A stretch of DNA of 64,000 bases from an uncultured Bacteroides sp. (GCA_902168085.1 CABHOP010000089.1:62001-126000); one strand, 5' to 3'. Positions 11,401 through 18,694 are shown, counted from the stretch's first letter. A program made the numbers and translations. The notes: generated from the sequence alone by a model not told the origin.

Positions 11401-11592
11401 TTGATCCTGTTCATATTTGGTGGTGAGGTAACACGCGGCTTCGCCTTTGCAATGCTGATAGGTGTTATCACAGGTACTTACTCTTCTATCTTTGTGGCGG
11501 CTCCTATCCTGGTAGATATGGATAAGAAAGACAGCCTGAAACAGGAAGTAGACCGTGAAGCACACATCGAAGAACTGAAAAAACTGGCGTAA
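8467..11592 (+). CDS. secDF: fused protein translocase subunit SecDF
   Basis: SecD and SecF, normally two proteins, are fused into one 1041-residue chain, as is usual in Bacteroidota. The complex uses the proton gradient to help pull proteins through SecYEG. The SecD half has the conserved LGLDLQGGMNVTLEV motif near residue 98 and a membrane block from about 540. The SecF half begins near residue 715 with the GFDYGVEFDGGRSY motif and a second six-helix block. An Ala/Thr/Asp-rich low-complexity insert (about residues 278-345) lies in the periplasmic domain. The gene is monocistronic between a TATCTTTG promoter and a strong terminator. Confidence 0.97.
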   Translation: MQLKGLVKFFTAALILISLYQLSFTWVVRNVEVKAREKATKQAKLQNPAATGEELEKLVEARYESITDSLQGETVMSIPLLKKYTFQEAKEQELNLGLDLQGGMNVTLEVSLDELVRSMSNNPKDAALNKAIADADKAKANSQANFVTLFGEAYTKANPGAKLAYLFTKPSEKEITLQSTNDQVLAKINKEAKDAIKRTYNVLLTRIDKFGVASPNINLDDNKGIITVELAGVRDPERVRTYLQSTAKLQFFEMYSNNEIINAIQPANDALASYLAGEKEDTTTKAADTASVATAAVADTNTTAKAADEDTASLSSLLAGKEGAATGTDSASKAAKDAQKKNPLFAVWYPNITQQGNINQGPVVGLVAKKDTAKLNHYLSLDVVRNKFPNNVKFIYGAEDKKDARNANAPLMLYAIKTVPGGENEAKLEGDHVTDARMDYNPLNGKPEVAMSMDVTGARIWKKMTGENAGRYVAVVLDDKVYSAPLVNGEIPNGNTSISGNFTVEDATDLANILKSGKLPAPARIVQEQVVGPTLGAESIAAGMNSLIISFLVIFVLMLVYYNTGGIVANISLILNVLFTIGILSALHATLTMPGIAGLVLGIGMAVDTNVIIFERIKEELAGGSTYDEAIKKGYNNSLAPVLDGHVTILITSIILFAFGLGPVLGFATTQIISILLSLFCGILVSRLITDIYTKRERHFKYFTNLSKAIFRKAHFNFVGARKIAYVISVIVLLGGIGSFFNGFDYGVEFDGGRSYTIAFDKQHTVSEVREKLKGYFDGEYPVVKTIGQDNHLNITTAYLIKQPGQEVELKVQEKLREGLAKEGFIPANTSAETFAAKYIQSSQTVLPTISDDLKAGAIQATLFSLLAIFVYILIRFRKWQYSLGTIVALMHDVCITLAVFSFLKGVVPFALEIDQHFIAAVLTVIGFSMNDTVIVFDRIREYFRKNPKEGKESVINRAINDTLSRTIMTSLTVFLSVLILFIFGGEVTRGFAFAMLIGVITGTYSSIFVAAPILVDMDKKDSLKQEVDREAHIEELKKLA

Positions 11593-11616
11593 TAGCCGGT
11601 AACATAAATTGAACTG

Positions 11617-11650
11617 AAAATCCCGTTCCTTGTTGGAACGGGATTTTTAT
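11617..11650 (+). terminator. Rho-independent terminator of secDF
   Basis: A 13-bp stem, AAAATCCCGTTCC with GGAACGGGATTTT and a TTGTT loop, ends in a T-rich tail, 24 bases after the secDF stop. Confidence 0.9.
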
Positions 11651-11699
11651 ATCTGTACTATTGCAACATTCTCTATATCACTGCAATGCTGCATTTCAC

Positions 11700-11707
11700 T
11701 ACTTTTG
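11700..11707 (+). promoter_or_regulatory. -7 box of the MlaE-type permease gene
   Basis: TACTTTTG is an exact TAnnTTTG box and ends only 7 bases before the ATG at 11715, so the transcript would have almost no leader. Confidence 0.5.
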
Positions 11708-11714
11708 TAAACGT

Positions 11715-12458
11715 ATGCTGAAGATTTTTTTAGAACACCTGGGCCGTATTGCTATTATGCTGAAGGAGTCCATCAGCCGCCCTGAGAACACGAAGGTGTA
11801 TTGGAAGGAGTTTATGGAACAATGTAATGATATTGGTATCCGGTCGCTTCCTATCGTTATCGTTATCTCTTTCTTTCTGGGTGCGGTACTTACCATACAA
11901 ACAGCGTATCAACTTATTAGCCCACTGGTACCCAAGCCGGTTATCGCACAGATCATCCGAGATTCTACGATACTTGAGCTTTCGCCTACCGTTATTTGTA
12001 TAGTGCTGGCAGGCGTGGTTGGCTCTAAAATAGCCTCGGAACTGGGTAATATGCGTGTGAGCGAGCAGATAGATGCACTGGAAATAATGGGTATCAACAC
12101 GAAAACATATTTAGTATTGCCCAAGATAGTAGCTGCTGTGATAATGGTGCCAAGCCTTATTGTACTTTCTATCGCCATCAGCATATGGGGCGGGTATATA
12201 GCAGGCATGTTTTCAAGCATTATAACCGAAGAGCAGTTTTACCAGGGGTTAACGCAGGGATTCCTGCCATACAACCTCTTTTTTGCGATGGCTAAGTCAT
12301 TTACGTTCGCACTTATTATTTCCATTATTCCTGCTTATTATGGTTATTATGTGCAGGGTGGTGCATTGGAAATTGGCCGTGCTTCTACCACCTCAGTAGT
12401 AGTTAGCTGTATATTGATATTGCTGGGCGACTATGTATTGTCGATATTGTTATTGTAA
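11715..12458 (+). CDS. mlaE: MlaE-family ABC transporter permease
   Basis: The 247-residue membrane protein belongs to the MlaE/YrbE permease family, which moves phospholipids between the inner and outer membranes with an ATPase (MlaF) and an MCE protein (MlaD). Diagnostic stretches are FFLGAVLTIQTAYQL, SELGNMRVSEQIDALEIMG and AYYGYYVQGGALEIGRAST, with five or six hydrophobic segments. The open frame extends back to 11661, but a promoter box sits at 11700-11707, so the ATG at 11715 (MLKIFLEHLG) is the better start. The usual mlaF partner does not follow: the gene ends 27 bases before a terminator and a convergent gene. The ATPase and MCE partners must be encoded elsewhere. Confidence 0.9.
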   Translation: MLKIFLEHLGRIAIMLKESISRPENTKVYWKEFMEQCNDIGIRSLPIVIVISFFLGAVLTIQTAYQLISPLVPKPVIAQIIRDSTILELSPTVICIVLAGVVGSKIASELGNMRVSEQIDALEIMGINTKTYLVLPKIVAAVIMVPSLIVLSIAISIWGGYIAGMFSSIITEEQFYQGLTQGFLPYNLFFAMAKSFTFALIISIIPAYYGYYVQGGALEIGRASTTSVVVSCILILLGDYVLSILLL

Positions 12459-12485
12459 TAAAATGAGAAGTATTTCATAATAACA

Positions 12486-12511
12486 AAAAGCGGCCTTACG
12501 GGGCCGCTTTT
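12486..12511. terminator. bidirectional terminator between mlaE and the secreted protein gene
   Basis: A 10-bp stem, AAAAGCGGCC with GGCCGCTTTT and a six-base loop, has T-runs on both strands and lies between two converging genes. Confidence 0.85.
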
Positions 12512-12541
12512 CTTTCATTCACCTATAAACAAACCAAGTTC

Positions 12542-13093
12542 TTATTGTTGCGTAGCTGTGTACACTACATCTACTGTGTAGGTACCTGCAGGGTAAGCAA
12601 AACCCGGAGTAGCTTCGTACTTCACTGCGAAAGTCTGGTTGCCACCTTTGCTGCCATTTGTTATCAGGTTTTTAGCCGTGCTGCTCAGGTCTGCATAAGC
12701 AGAAGCAGAATATGGACTAGCAATGGTACCACCTGTACCGTTTGCAGATACCATTACACCCAGCACATTGGCGATAGGCATTACAGGGGCAGGAGACGTA
12801 GTACCGGTATAAGTAAAGTTGGCAGCGTTTGTTTTTACCGCTACGGTAAAGTTTTTATTAGAACGTACTTTCAGGCCTTGTTCGCTTGAAGTAACACCGT
12901 TAGCATAATCATTAACTGTATTGAAAGCCAGGTTCACGGCAGCACCTGTAGCACTGTTGTTACCTGTGAAGGTGATTTCGATAGCATTGCTCAGGTTCAG
13001 GTTAACGGTTTGTGTAGCCGTGCTGGAAGCATTTTGAGCGTTAGCAGCGAAAGATGCAGAAATCAGAGCGGCGATTGCGAATACTTTTTTCAT
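12542..13093 (-). CDS. small secreted beta-rich protein, copy 1 of a duplicated pair
   Basis: A 183-residue protein of unknown function. A signal peptide ends at about residue 20 (SFAANAQ). The mature chain is rich in Thr, Ala, Asn, Ser and Gly with alternating hydrophobic residues, has no Cys, and looks like an all-beta secreted or fimbria-like domain; I cannot name a family with confidence. Its mature part differs from the protein at 15795-16349 at only about four positions, while the signal peptides differ. The frame is open further upstream, but MKKVFAIAAL at 13093 is the natural start, preceded by a 49-base A/C-rich leader. Such leaders are often seen on highly expressed Bacteroidota genes (inference). 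The promoter and an upstream repeat array are described separately. Confidence 0.8.
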   Translation of the reverse strand: MKKVFAIAALISASFAANAQNASSTATQTVNLNLSNAIEITFTGNNSATGAAVNLAFNTVNDYANGVTSSEQGLKVRSNKNFTVAVKTNAANFTYTGTTSPAPVMPIANVLGVMVSANGTGGTIASPYSASAYADLSSTAKNLITNGSKGGNQTFAVKYEATPGFAYPAGTYTVDVVYTATQQ

Positions 13094-13150
13094 TTTGTTT
13101 GTTGTTTGTTTTTGTTTGAGATTGTTTCGTTGTTTGATGATGCAAAGATG
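12542..13150 (-). repeat. direct repeat unit 1 (coding region, leader and -7 box)
   Basis: This unit matches 15795-16406. By eye the coding part shows roughly 35-40 base differences in about 490, nearly all synonymous. The 28 leader bases next to the -7 box are identical. Only the signal-peptide codons are clearly diverged. Confidence 0.8.
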
Positions 13151-13174
13151 CACCGCCGCATCACCCAGGACAAA
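13143..13174 (-). promoter_or_regulatory. promoter of secreted protein copy 1
   Basis: On the minus strand, TTTG (13171-13174), 20 bases, then CATCTTTG (13143-13150). The -7 box has one mismatch (C for T) to TAnnTTTG. The transcript would have a leader of just under 50 bases. The arrangement matches copy 2. Confidence 0.65.
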
Positions 13175-13186
13175 TTTTGAGCCCCC

Positions 13187-13225
13187 GTTAACCCGCAATT
13201 TGCAATCGGTTAACGAGGGCTTAAC
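13187..13225 (-). promoter_or_regulatory. operator-like array of phased TTAAC hexamers, copy 1
   Basis: In gene direction: GTTAAG, then GTTAAC 11 bases later, then GTTAAC another 22 bases on (start to start). GCAAAT occupies the intermediate 11-bp position. The array ends 12 bases before the -33 TTTG. The same hexamers, spacings and distance occur before copy 2, including the shared string GTTAACCGATTGCAAA. Confidence 0.65.
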
Positions 13226-13248
13226 AAACAGCCTGTTTTATAGAATGC

Positions 13249-15414
13249 TTATATTATGGCATTAGTATTAGCGAAGGCCAATATCTTTTCAAAGAGGTCT
13301 TTAGGTTCAAATGGTTTTGAGATATAATCCTGCATTCCAGCATTGATGCATTTATCGCTTTCTCCCTTCATAGCATCAGCCGTCATAGCTATTATAGGGA
13401 TATCGAGCTTTAATTGGTTGCGTATATATGTGGTAGCCTGGTAACCGTCCATTTCAGGCATTTGCAGGTCCATAAGCACAATATCACATTTATCAATTGC
13501 CAAAGTATCAATGGCTTCTTTACCATTACTGGTCATGATTACATCGGCCCCTTGGTTTTTTAGGGTATAAAGTACCACCTTTTGATTAATCAGGTTATCT
13601 TCCGCTACCAGCACCTTAACCCCTTGTAATAAACCTGTTTGCTGTGCTGCGCTGGATATTTCTACTTTCTTAACCGCCTGTTGTTTTATTTTATAAGGTA
13701 TTTGTAGTGTAAATACAGCGCCTTTGCCGTATTCGCTTTTCACACTTACCGTACCGTTTTGTAGTTCGGCCAGTTGTTTTACAATGGCAAGGCCCAAACC
13801 GGTACCGCCATATATGCGCGATGTGTTTTTGTCTACCTGGGTATACAGTTCAAAAACTTTATCCAGCTTATCAGCCGGTAGCCCTATGCCGGTATCTGCT
13901 ACGTCAATTCCAAGTAGCACATCATTGTCATTCTGCTCAATAGGATAAAGCTTAACCGTGATAGCCCCTTCTGATGTGAATTTAACGGCATTGGCGGCTA
14001 AGTTGATGATCATCTGCTGTAGGCGGAGGGCATCGCCCGTTACTACTTCCGGTACGCCGGTATCTATCAGGCAGTTGAGCGCCAGGTTCTTCTCCTGAGC
14101 TTTTACCTGTAATGGGTAGATGGCTTTTCGTACCGTATCGGCAATGTTAAAGTCATTGACATCGATATGAAATTTGCCTGACTTTATTTTAGAGAAATCA
14201 AGCAGGTCATTGATGATGCTCAACAGGTTTTCTGCTGATTCTTTGATAGACTGTACATACTCTTTTTGCACATCATTCAGTGATGTATCCAACAACAGGT
14301 TGCCCATACCCATCACACCATTCATAGGTGTGCGTATCTCATGGCTCATATTTGCCAGGAAATTTTCCTGTGCTTCTTTGGCCTGCAGCGCTTCTTCGCG
14401 GGCATCTATCATTTCAAGCTGCGCCTTTTTAAGCTCTGTAATGTCCACAGACACTCCGCATACATAGATGGTATTGCTATTTTCATCCAGCACAGGAAAC
14501 TTCATTATGTAGAAGTGTTTTTCAGTGTCTTTATATGCAAAAGTCTCTTCAAAGGCCATCGTCTGCTTGCTTTCTATTACCTGCCGGTGTAGCCTGCGAT
14601 AGTTTTCAAGGCCGTTGAGGTTATACTTGAAAACATCTTCTTCAGAAATGGTATGTACATCCCTGTCCGGCGAAATATCTACCATTTCTTTCAGTTTACG
14701 GTTCATCAGCAAGTACTTGCCTTCCAGGTCTTTTACATAAATAATGTTAGGATTGTTATCGATAACAGCCTGTAATAGTTGCTGCTGGTGCCTACGCTCT
14801 TCCTCCGCCTTTTCCAGTTCCAGCGCCAGTGTTTTATTCTTTTCATTATCCCATATTATGAACTGGAGGTCTTTTAAGCCTCCGTCTTCATTCATCATAA
14901 AGTAGAGCTTGCAGCCTATCCATTTTTTTACATGGGCTTTAGTATATATCTGCACTTCCAATGTCTGCTCCACTACTTCGCCATTTACCGTACGCGCTAT
15001 TATTTCATTAATATATTCCCTGAATTCATGTGGCATACATTGTGTGATGTGCAAACCAACCATAGCAGACGGTGTAAAACCCGAAAGACGCTCTGCATTT
15101 TCACTTACGAAAGTGATGAAACCATTGGCATCTGTATTTAGTATTGTAATCCCTGAGTCTTCGATCATGGTTCTATAGCGACTTGCTAGATACAATACGC
15201 TCTGCTCGCGTTTTACGCGGCGTAGCACATTTTTGCGCACATAGTACATAGCATATACCAGGCCAGCACCTAGTATTATATACAGAGCAATAGAAAAACT
15301 GAGATACGAAACATTTGCTACAATTGCAGGGTGTTTGTAGATATATATCGACTGTAGTGCTAATAGACATACAGTGGCACTAATGGCCAGTAGCATTATT
15401 TGACGAAGATTCAT
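13249..15414 (-). CDS. hybrid sensor histidine kinase with two PAS domains and a receiver domain
   Basis: A 721-residue membrane sensor. Two hydrophobic segments lie within residues 1-60, followed by PAS domains at about 85-200 and 210-335. HisKA carries the phosphorylatable His in NFLANMSHEIRTPMNG. HATPase_c has an N box (LAANAVKF), DTGIGLP and GTGLGLAI. A C-terminal receiver starts near residue 600 (VLVAEDNLINQ), with the phospho-accepting Asp in VLMDLQMPEMDG. There is no output domain, so phosphate must pass to another protein through a phosphotransferase. The ligand is unknown. The gene lies between the two copies of the duplicated secreted protein, all on the minus strand, but control of those genes by this kinase is only a guess. 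Confidence 0.92.
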   Translation of the reverse strand: MNLRQIMLLAISATVCLLALQSIYIYKHPAIVANVSYLSFSIALYIILGAGLVYAMYYVRKNVLRRVKREQSVLYLASRYRTMIEDSGITILNTDANGFITFVSENAERLSGFTPSAMVGLHITQCMPHEFREYINEIIARTVNGEVVEQTLEVQIYTKAHVKKWIGCKLYFMMNEDGGLKDLQFIIWDNEKNKTLALELEKAEEERRHQQQLLQAVIDNNPNIIYVKDLEGKYLLMNRKLKEMVDISPDRDVHTISEEDVFKYNLNGLENYRRLHRQVIESKQTMAFEETFAYKDTEKHFYIMKFPVLDENSNTIYVCGVSVDITELKKAQLEMIDAREEALQAKEAQENFLANMSHEIRTPMNGVMGMGNLLLDTSLNDVQKEYVQSIKESAENLLSIINDLLDFSKIKSGKFHIDVNDFNIADTVRKAIYPLQVKAQEKNLALNCLIDTGVPEVVTGDALRLQQMIINLAANAVKFTSEGAITVKLYPIEQNDNDVLLGIDVADTGIGLPADKLDKVFELYTQVDKNTSRIYGGTGLGLAIVKQLAELQNGTVSVKSEYGKGAVFTLQIPYKIKQQAVKKVEISSAAQQTGLLQGVKVLVAEDNLINQKVVLYTLKNQGADVIMTSNGKEAIDTLAIDKCDIVLMDLQMPEMDGYQATTYIRNQLKLDIPIIAMTADAMKGESDKCINAGMQDYISKPFEPKDLFEKILAFANTNAII

Positions 15415-15516
15415 AAAAACACGTGATACCCCTTAATGTACCCTTATAGACAAAGAGTAGCTAATAAGTGTTAAAAGTACACAAAGCTTTTAATATAAAT
15501 AAGGTATGTATATAAT

Positions 15517-15540
15517 AAAAGCAGGTATTATCCTGCTTTT
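15517..15540 (-). terminator. terminator after the 65-residue ORF
   Basis: AAAAGCAGG and CCTGCTTTT form a 9-bp stem with a six-base loop, followed on the minus strand by a T-rich stretch, just past the stop of the ORF at 15549-15746. Confidence 0.75.
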
Positions 15541-15548
15541 ATTATATT

Positions 15549-15746
15549 TTAATGTTGTAACATAACTTCAGTAATGTAATCAAGACCAACCTCAAGGGCA
15601 CTTTGTTCATTTGGCTTACACTGTTTTTTGAGGCCATTTTCTTTTATCAATCTAAGTCCGGCATTCAGCAACTCTTCATAGCGCTCGAAGCTTAAAATAG
15701 TGCGATACTTGGCATCGTATAGCTTTTGAACAATTTGTGGTTCCAT
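15549..15746 (-). CDS. 65-residue hypothetical protein
   Basis: A short charged, helix-prone protein (MEPQIVQKLYDAKYRTILSF at the start) without a signal peptide or membrane segment; I do not recognise it. It lies 48 bases downstream of secreted-protein copy 2 on the same strand and is followed immediately by a terminator, which supports it as the last gene of a two-gene transcript. It has no promoter box of its own that I could find. It could be a spurious ORF, but its composition is that of a normal soluble protein. Confidence 0.5.
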   Translation of the reverse strand: MEPQIVQKLYDAKYRTILSFERYEELLNAGLRLIKENGLKKQCKPNEQSALEVGLDYITEVMLQH

Positions 15747-15794
15747 ATCCTCTTGTTTTAGTGTTGATCAATTATGTGTTAGTATGTAAGTCAA

Positions 15795-16349
15795 TTATTG
15801 TTGTGTAGCAGTGTACACTACGTCTACTGTGTAGGTACCTGCAGGGTAAGCAAAACCCGGAGTAGCTTCATACTTCACCGCGAAAGCCTGGTTGCCACCT
15901 TTGCTGCCGTTTGTTATCAGGTTTTTAGCTGTGCTGCTCAGGTCGGCATATGCAGTAGCAGAATATGGAGTAGCAATAGTACCACCTGTACCGTTAGCAG
16001 AAACCATTACACCCAGCACACCGGCGATAGGCATCACAGGGGCAGGAGAAGTGGTACCAGTATAAGTAAAGTTGGCAGCGTTTGTTTTTACCGCTACTGT
16101 AAAGTTTTTATTAGAACGTACTTTGAGGCCTTGCTCACTTGAAGTAACACCGTTAGCATAATCGTTCACGGTATTGAAAGCCAGGTTAACGGCTGCACCT
16201 GTCGCGCTGTTGTTGCCAGTGAAAGTGATTTCGATAGCATTACTCAGGTTCAGGTTAACGGTTTGCGTAGCTGTGCTGGAAGCATTTTGAGCTTTAGCAG
16301 CGACAGTGATACAAGTAAGTATGGCGGCAAATAAAGCGATCTTTTTCAT
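15795..16349 (-). CDS. small secreted beta-rich protein, copy 2 of a duplicated pair
   Basis: A 184-residue protein of unknown function, paralogous to the one at 12542-13093. The signal peptide (MKKIALFAAILTCITVAAKA) differs clearly from that of copy 1, but the mature chain has only about four substitutions: N to G in PIANV, S to T in IASPY and in YSAS, and T to A in GNQT. The start at 16349 follows a 49-base A/C-rich leader of the same length as copy 1. Near identity of protein despite many silent base changes suggests strong selection on the mature sequence. The role may be structural, at the surface (inference). Confidence 0.8.
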   Translation of the reverse strand: MKKIALFAAILTCITVAAKAQNASSTATQTVNLNLSNAIEITFTGNNSATGAAVNLAFNTVNDYANGVTSSEQGLKVRSNKNFTVAVKTNAANFTYTGTTSPAPVMPIAGVLGVMVSANGTGGTIATPYSATAYADLSSTAKNLITNGSKGGNQAFAVKYEATPGFAYPAGTYTVDVVYTATQQ

Positions 16350-16406
16350 TTTGTTGTTGTTTGTTGTTTGTTTGAGATTGTTTCGTTGTTTGATGATGCA
16401 AAGATG
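15795..16406 (-). repeat. direct repeat unit 2 (coding region, leader and -7 box)
   Basis: Partner of 12542-13150, in the same orientation about 3.25 kb away. The histidine kinase and the 65-residue ORF lie between the units, so recombination between them could delete or amplify that interval (inference). Confidence 0.8.
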
Positions 16407-16431
16407 GGGCTGTGCCACCTGCACCTACAAA
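16399..16431 (-). promoter_or_regulatory. promoter of secreted protein copy 2
   Basis: On the minus strand, TTTG (16428-16431), 21 bases, then CATCTTTG (16399-16406). It has the same one-base deviation in the -7 box as copy 1. Confidence 0.65.
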
Positions 16432-16443
16432 TTCACGGGGCCT

Positions 16444-16482
16444 GTTAACGCTAGTTTTGCAATCGGTTAACAACCGGTTAAC
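16444..16482 (-). promoter_or_regulatory. operator-like array of phased TTAAC hexamers, copy 2
   Basis: GTTAAC at 16477, 16466 and 16444 (left edges) gives spacings of 11 and 22 bases, as at 13187-13225. GCAAAA occupies the skipped position. The array ends 12 bases before the -33 element, the same distance as in copy 1. Confidence 0.65.
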
Positions 16483-16509
16483 AAGTGCATTACCTGTATA
16501 GACATAAAA

Positions 16510-16533
16510 ATAGCCCTGTATTCACAGGGCTAT
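16510..16533 (-). terminator. terminator of the MscS-family gene
   Basis: ATAGCCCTG and CAGGGCTAT form a 9-bp stem with a six-base loop, followed on the minus strand by TTTTTATG, 26 bases past the mechanosensitive channel stop. Confidence 0.8.
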
Positions 16534-16559
16534 AGGGTATAATAATCATATTTTGCAAC

Positions 16560-17756
16560 CTATATAATACTGTCTTCTTTCTTGTCCGCTTCCCTTTCTT
16601 CGTCATTAGGCTCTTCGGGTTGTTTTGTTTCCGTTACGGAAACATTATCGCCGGCATAGCGCGATACGATATCATATATACGCATGTTCACTTCCTGCTT
16701 GATACTTGCCAGCGGGTTGTCCTTCGGTAAGGGTTCAGGTAGGAAATAAGTAACCGCCAACTGAAACACGTTTTCTGCAAATCCTTCCAGTGCTATCTCT
16801 ATAGGATCGGTAACATACAATGTATGCTGTAGCATTTCCCGCAGGTCTTTCGTTAACTGTTGCAAGGCTGGGTAGGGTATGCCATATTTTATATTCATTA
16901 CCATGCGCATACGCCTTTTCGCGCGATCGGTAAGGTTTTCCAGGTTTTCATACACTAGTTTTTTATTGGGTATGATGAGTGAAGTGCCATCGGGCCCGCG
17001 CAAGCGTGTACTGCGGAAGCCAATACGTTCTACCGTACCTTCTATTGCGCCCAATTTTATGCTGTCATCTACCTGGAAAGGCTTATCGGTAAGAATGGTG
17101 AAGGCAGCAAATAAATTCTCAATACTTTCTTTAGCAGCCAATGCTATGGCTACACCACCAATGCCCAGACCGGTAACCAACGCCGGTACGTTTACATGAA
17201 AAACAGAACCTAGTACCCAGAAAGCACCGATGGTCCACAATACCACCTTCACTACATCCTTCAGTAATGGCAATAGCTGTTGCCTGCCCTTGTTGCGCTC
17301 TTCCTGCGCTTTCTGCAGTTGTATATGATATATAAAATCAATAATACGCGATAGGGCAAGCGTAGTAAATAGTATAACAAGGAACAAAAAGATATGATCT
17401 ACTATATCACCTAAACGAATGGCAAATTCCTCGTGCTTGTTGCGGATACGATGCATCAGCAAACTATTGAGCAGTACGGTAAGCTGGCTAAGCGCTACGT
17501 AAAACAGTACTACTTGTATCAGCGACTCAATAGGCTTTACTATTAATCCCTGGAATACAGCACTGTGTTTTTTATCCGTAAATCTGTTGGTGATCTTTGC
17601 TATCAGCTTTGTAACGATCTTAGCGAGCGGCTTTTTCAGCAACTGCGTAGCAGCGATAATACCAATACACCAAAGGAGGCTCGAAATCTTCTCGCCTCCT
17701 AATTGTGTTTCAATATTGTGCCAGCTAACTTGCAGTACAATAATGTTCATGACCAT
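16560..17756 (-). CDS. MscS-family mechanosensitive ion channel
   Basis: A 398-residue inner-membrane protein of the MscS family, channels that open under membrane tension to release solutes. Four or so hydrophobic segments precede a pore-lining helix (VPALVTGLGIGGVAIALAAK) and the MscS beta domain (PFQVDDSIKLGAIEGTVERI, then STRLRGPDGTSLIIPNKKL). The C-terminal roughly 35 residues are highly charged (EEPNDEEREADKKED). The start may be 17756 or the Met two codons in. The dapD stop lies 22 bases upstream, so both genes are probably co-transcribed. Confidence 0.9.
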   Translation of the reverse strand: MVMNIIVLQVSWHNIETQLGGEKISSLLWCIGIIAATQLLKKPLAKIVTKLIAKITNRFTDKKHSAVFQGLIVKPIESLIQVVLFYVALSQLTVLLNSLLMHRIRNKHEEFAIRLGDIVDHIFLFLVILFTTLALSRIIDFIYHIQLQKAQEERNKGRQQLLPLLKDVVKVVLWTIGAFWVLGSVFHVNVPALVTGLGIGGVAIALAAKESIENLFAAFTILTDKPFQVDDSIKLGAIEGTVERIGFRSTRLRGPDGTSLIIPNKKLVYENLENLTDRAKRRMRMVMNIKYGIPYPALQQLTKDLREMLQHTLYVTDPIEIALEGFAENVFQLAVTYFLPEPLPKDNPLASIKQEVNMRIYDIVSRYAGDNVSVTETKQPEEPNDEEREADKKEDSII

Positions 17757-17778
17757 GCATTATTGTTTTATATAAAAA

Positions 17779-18597
17779 TCATACCGAAACGTTGAACTCC
17801 CTCAACGCATCGTTGAGGCTGGTCTTTAAGTCGGTAGACGCTTTACGTTGTCCTATAATGAGTGCGCAACTTACCTGGTATTCACCCGCAGGGAACTTCT
17901 TGGTATAGCTACCCGGTATTACCACGCTTCGTGCCGGTACACGGCCTTTATATTCTACAGGTTCTGCACCACTTACATCTATTATTTTAGTCGACTGTGT
18001 GAGCACAACATTTGCACCCAGTACGGCTTCTTTTTCTACTATTACACCTTCTACCACTATGCAACGAGAGCCTATGAAGCAACCATCTTCAATAACCACA
18101 GGTGAGGCCTGCAGGGGTTCTAATACCCCACCTATACCCACACCACCACTCAGGTGCACACCTTTGCCTATTTGCGCGCAAGAGCCTACTGTGGCCCATG
18201 TATCCACCATGGTACCCTCATCTACATATGCACCAATATTTACGTACGATGGCATTAACACCACGTTCCTTGCTACATATGCACCGTAGCGAGCTACTGC
18301 ATGCGGCACAGCACGAACACCGAGGCCTGCATAGTCTTTCTTCAGCAGCATTTTATCGTAAAACTCGAAAGGCTCTACCGTCCATGTTTGCATGGGCTGA
18401 ATACCAAAGTATAGCAGGATGGCTTGTTTTACCCACTGGTTTACCTGCCAGCCGTTTTCTGTAGGTTCAGCTACGCGCAGGCGGCCTTTATCTACTTCTT
18501 CTATCACGGCGTGTACGGCATCCTGGTATGTTTGTTCTTTCAGCAGTTCGCGGTTGTGAAATGCATCGGCTATCATTTGTTGCCATTGAGCTTGCAT
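17779..18597 (-). CDS. dapD: tetrahydrodipicolinate N-succinyltransferase
   Basis: DapD adds a succinyl group to tetrahydrodipicolinate in the succinylase branch of lysine and meso-diaminopimelate synthesis, in the cytoplasm. The 272-residue length is standard. An N-terminal helical part contains NGWQVNQWVKQAILLYF. A left-handed beta helix of hexapeptide repeats follows (GAYVDEGTMVDTWATVGSCA and onward), with the GGVGIGGVLEP and GSRCIVVEG stretches typical of DapD. The MscS-family gene follows after 22 bases. A weak upstream element resembling TAATTTCG is seen but is not listed as a promoter. Confidence 0.96.
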   Translation of the reverse strand: MQAQWQQMIADAFHNRELLKEQTYQDAVHAVIEEVDKGRLRVAEPTENGWQVNQWVKQAILLYFGIQPMQTWTVEPFEFYDKMLLKKDYAGLGVRAVPHAVARYGAYVARNVVLMPSYVNIGAYVDEGTMVDTWATVGSCAQIGKGVHLSGGVGIGGVLEPLQASPVVIEDGCFIGSRCIVVEGVIVEKEAVLGANVVLTQSTKIIDVSGAEPVEYKGRVPARSVVIPGSYTKKFPAGEYQVSCALIIGQRKASTDLKTSLNDALREFNVSV

Positions 18598-18694
18598 ATT
18601 GTATATCGTAGTTTTAGTGCGGCGAAATTACTAAAGCAAAAACGGAATAACACGGACTGTAAACACATGAAAATTAAATTTTTTTGAAAAAGTA

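Noticed and set aside
12545-12889. Plus-strand ORF of 114 codons opposite secreted-protein copy 1, with a similar one at 15798-16142
   Set aside because: Both are antisense shadows of the duplicated coding regions; their similarity follows from the similarity of the real genes. No promoter or signal was seen.
12542-16349. Very recent gene conversion as the reason for near-identical secreted proteins
   Set aside because: Silent differences are spread over the whole mature coding region; a recent conversion would have erased them.
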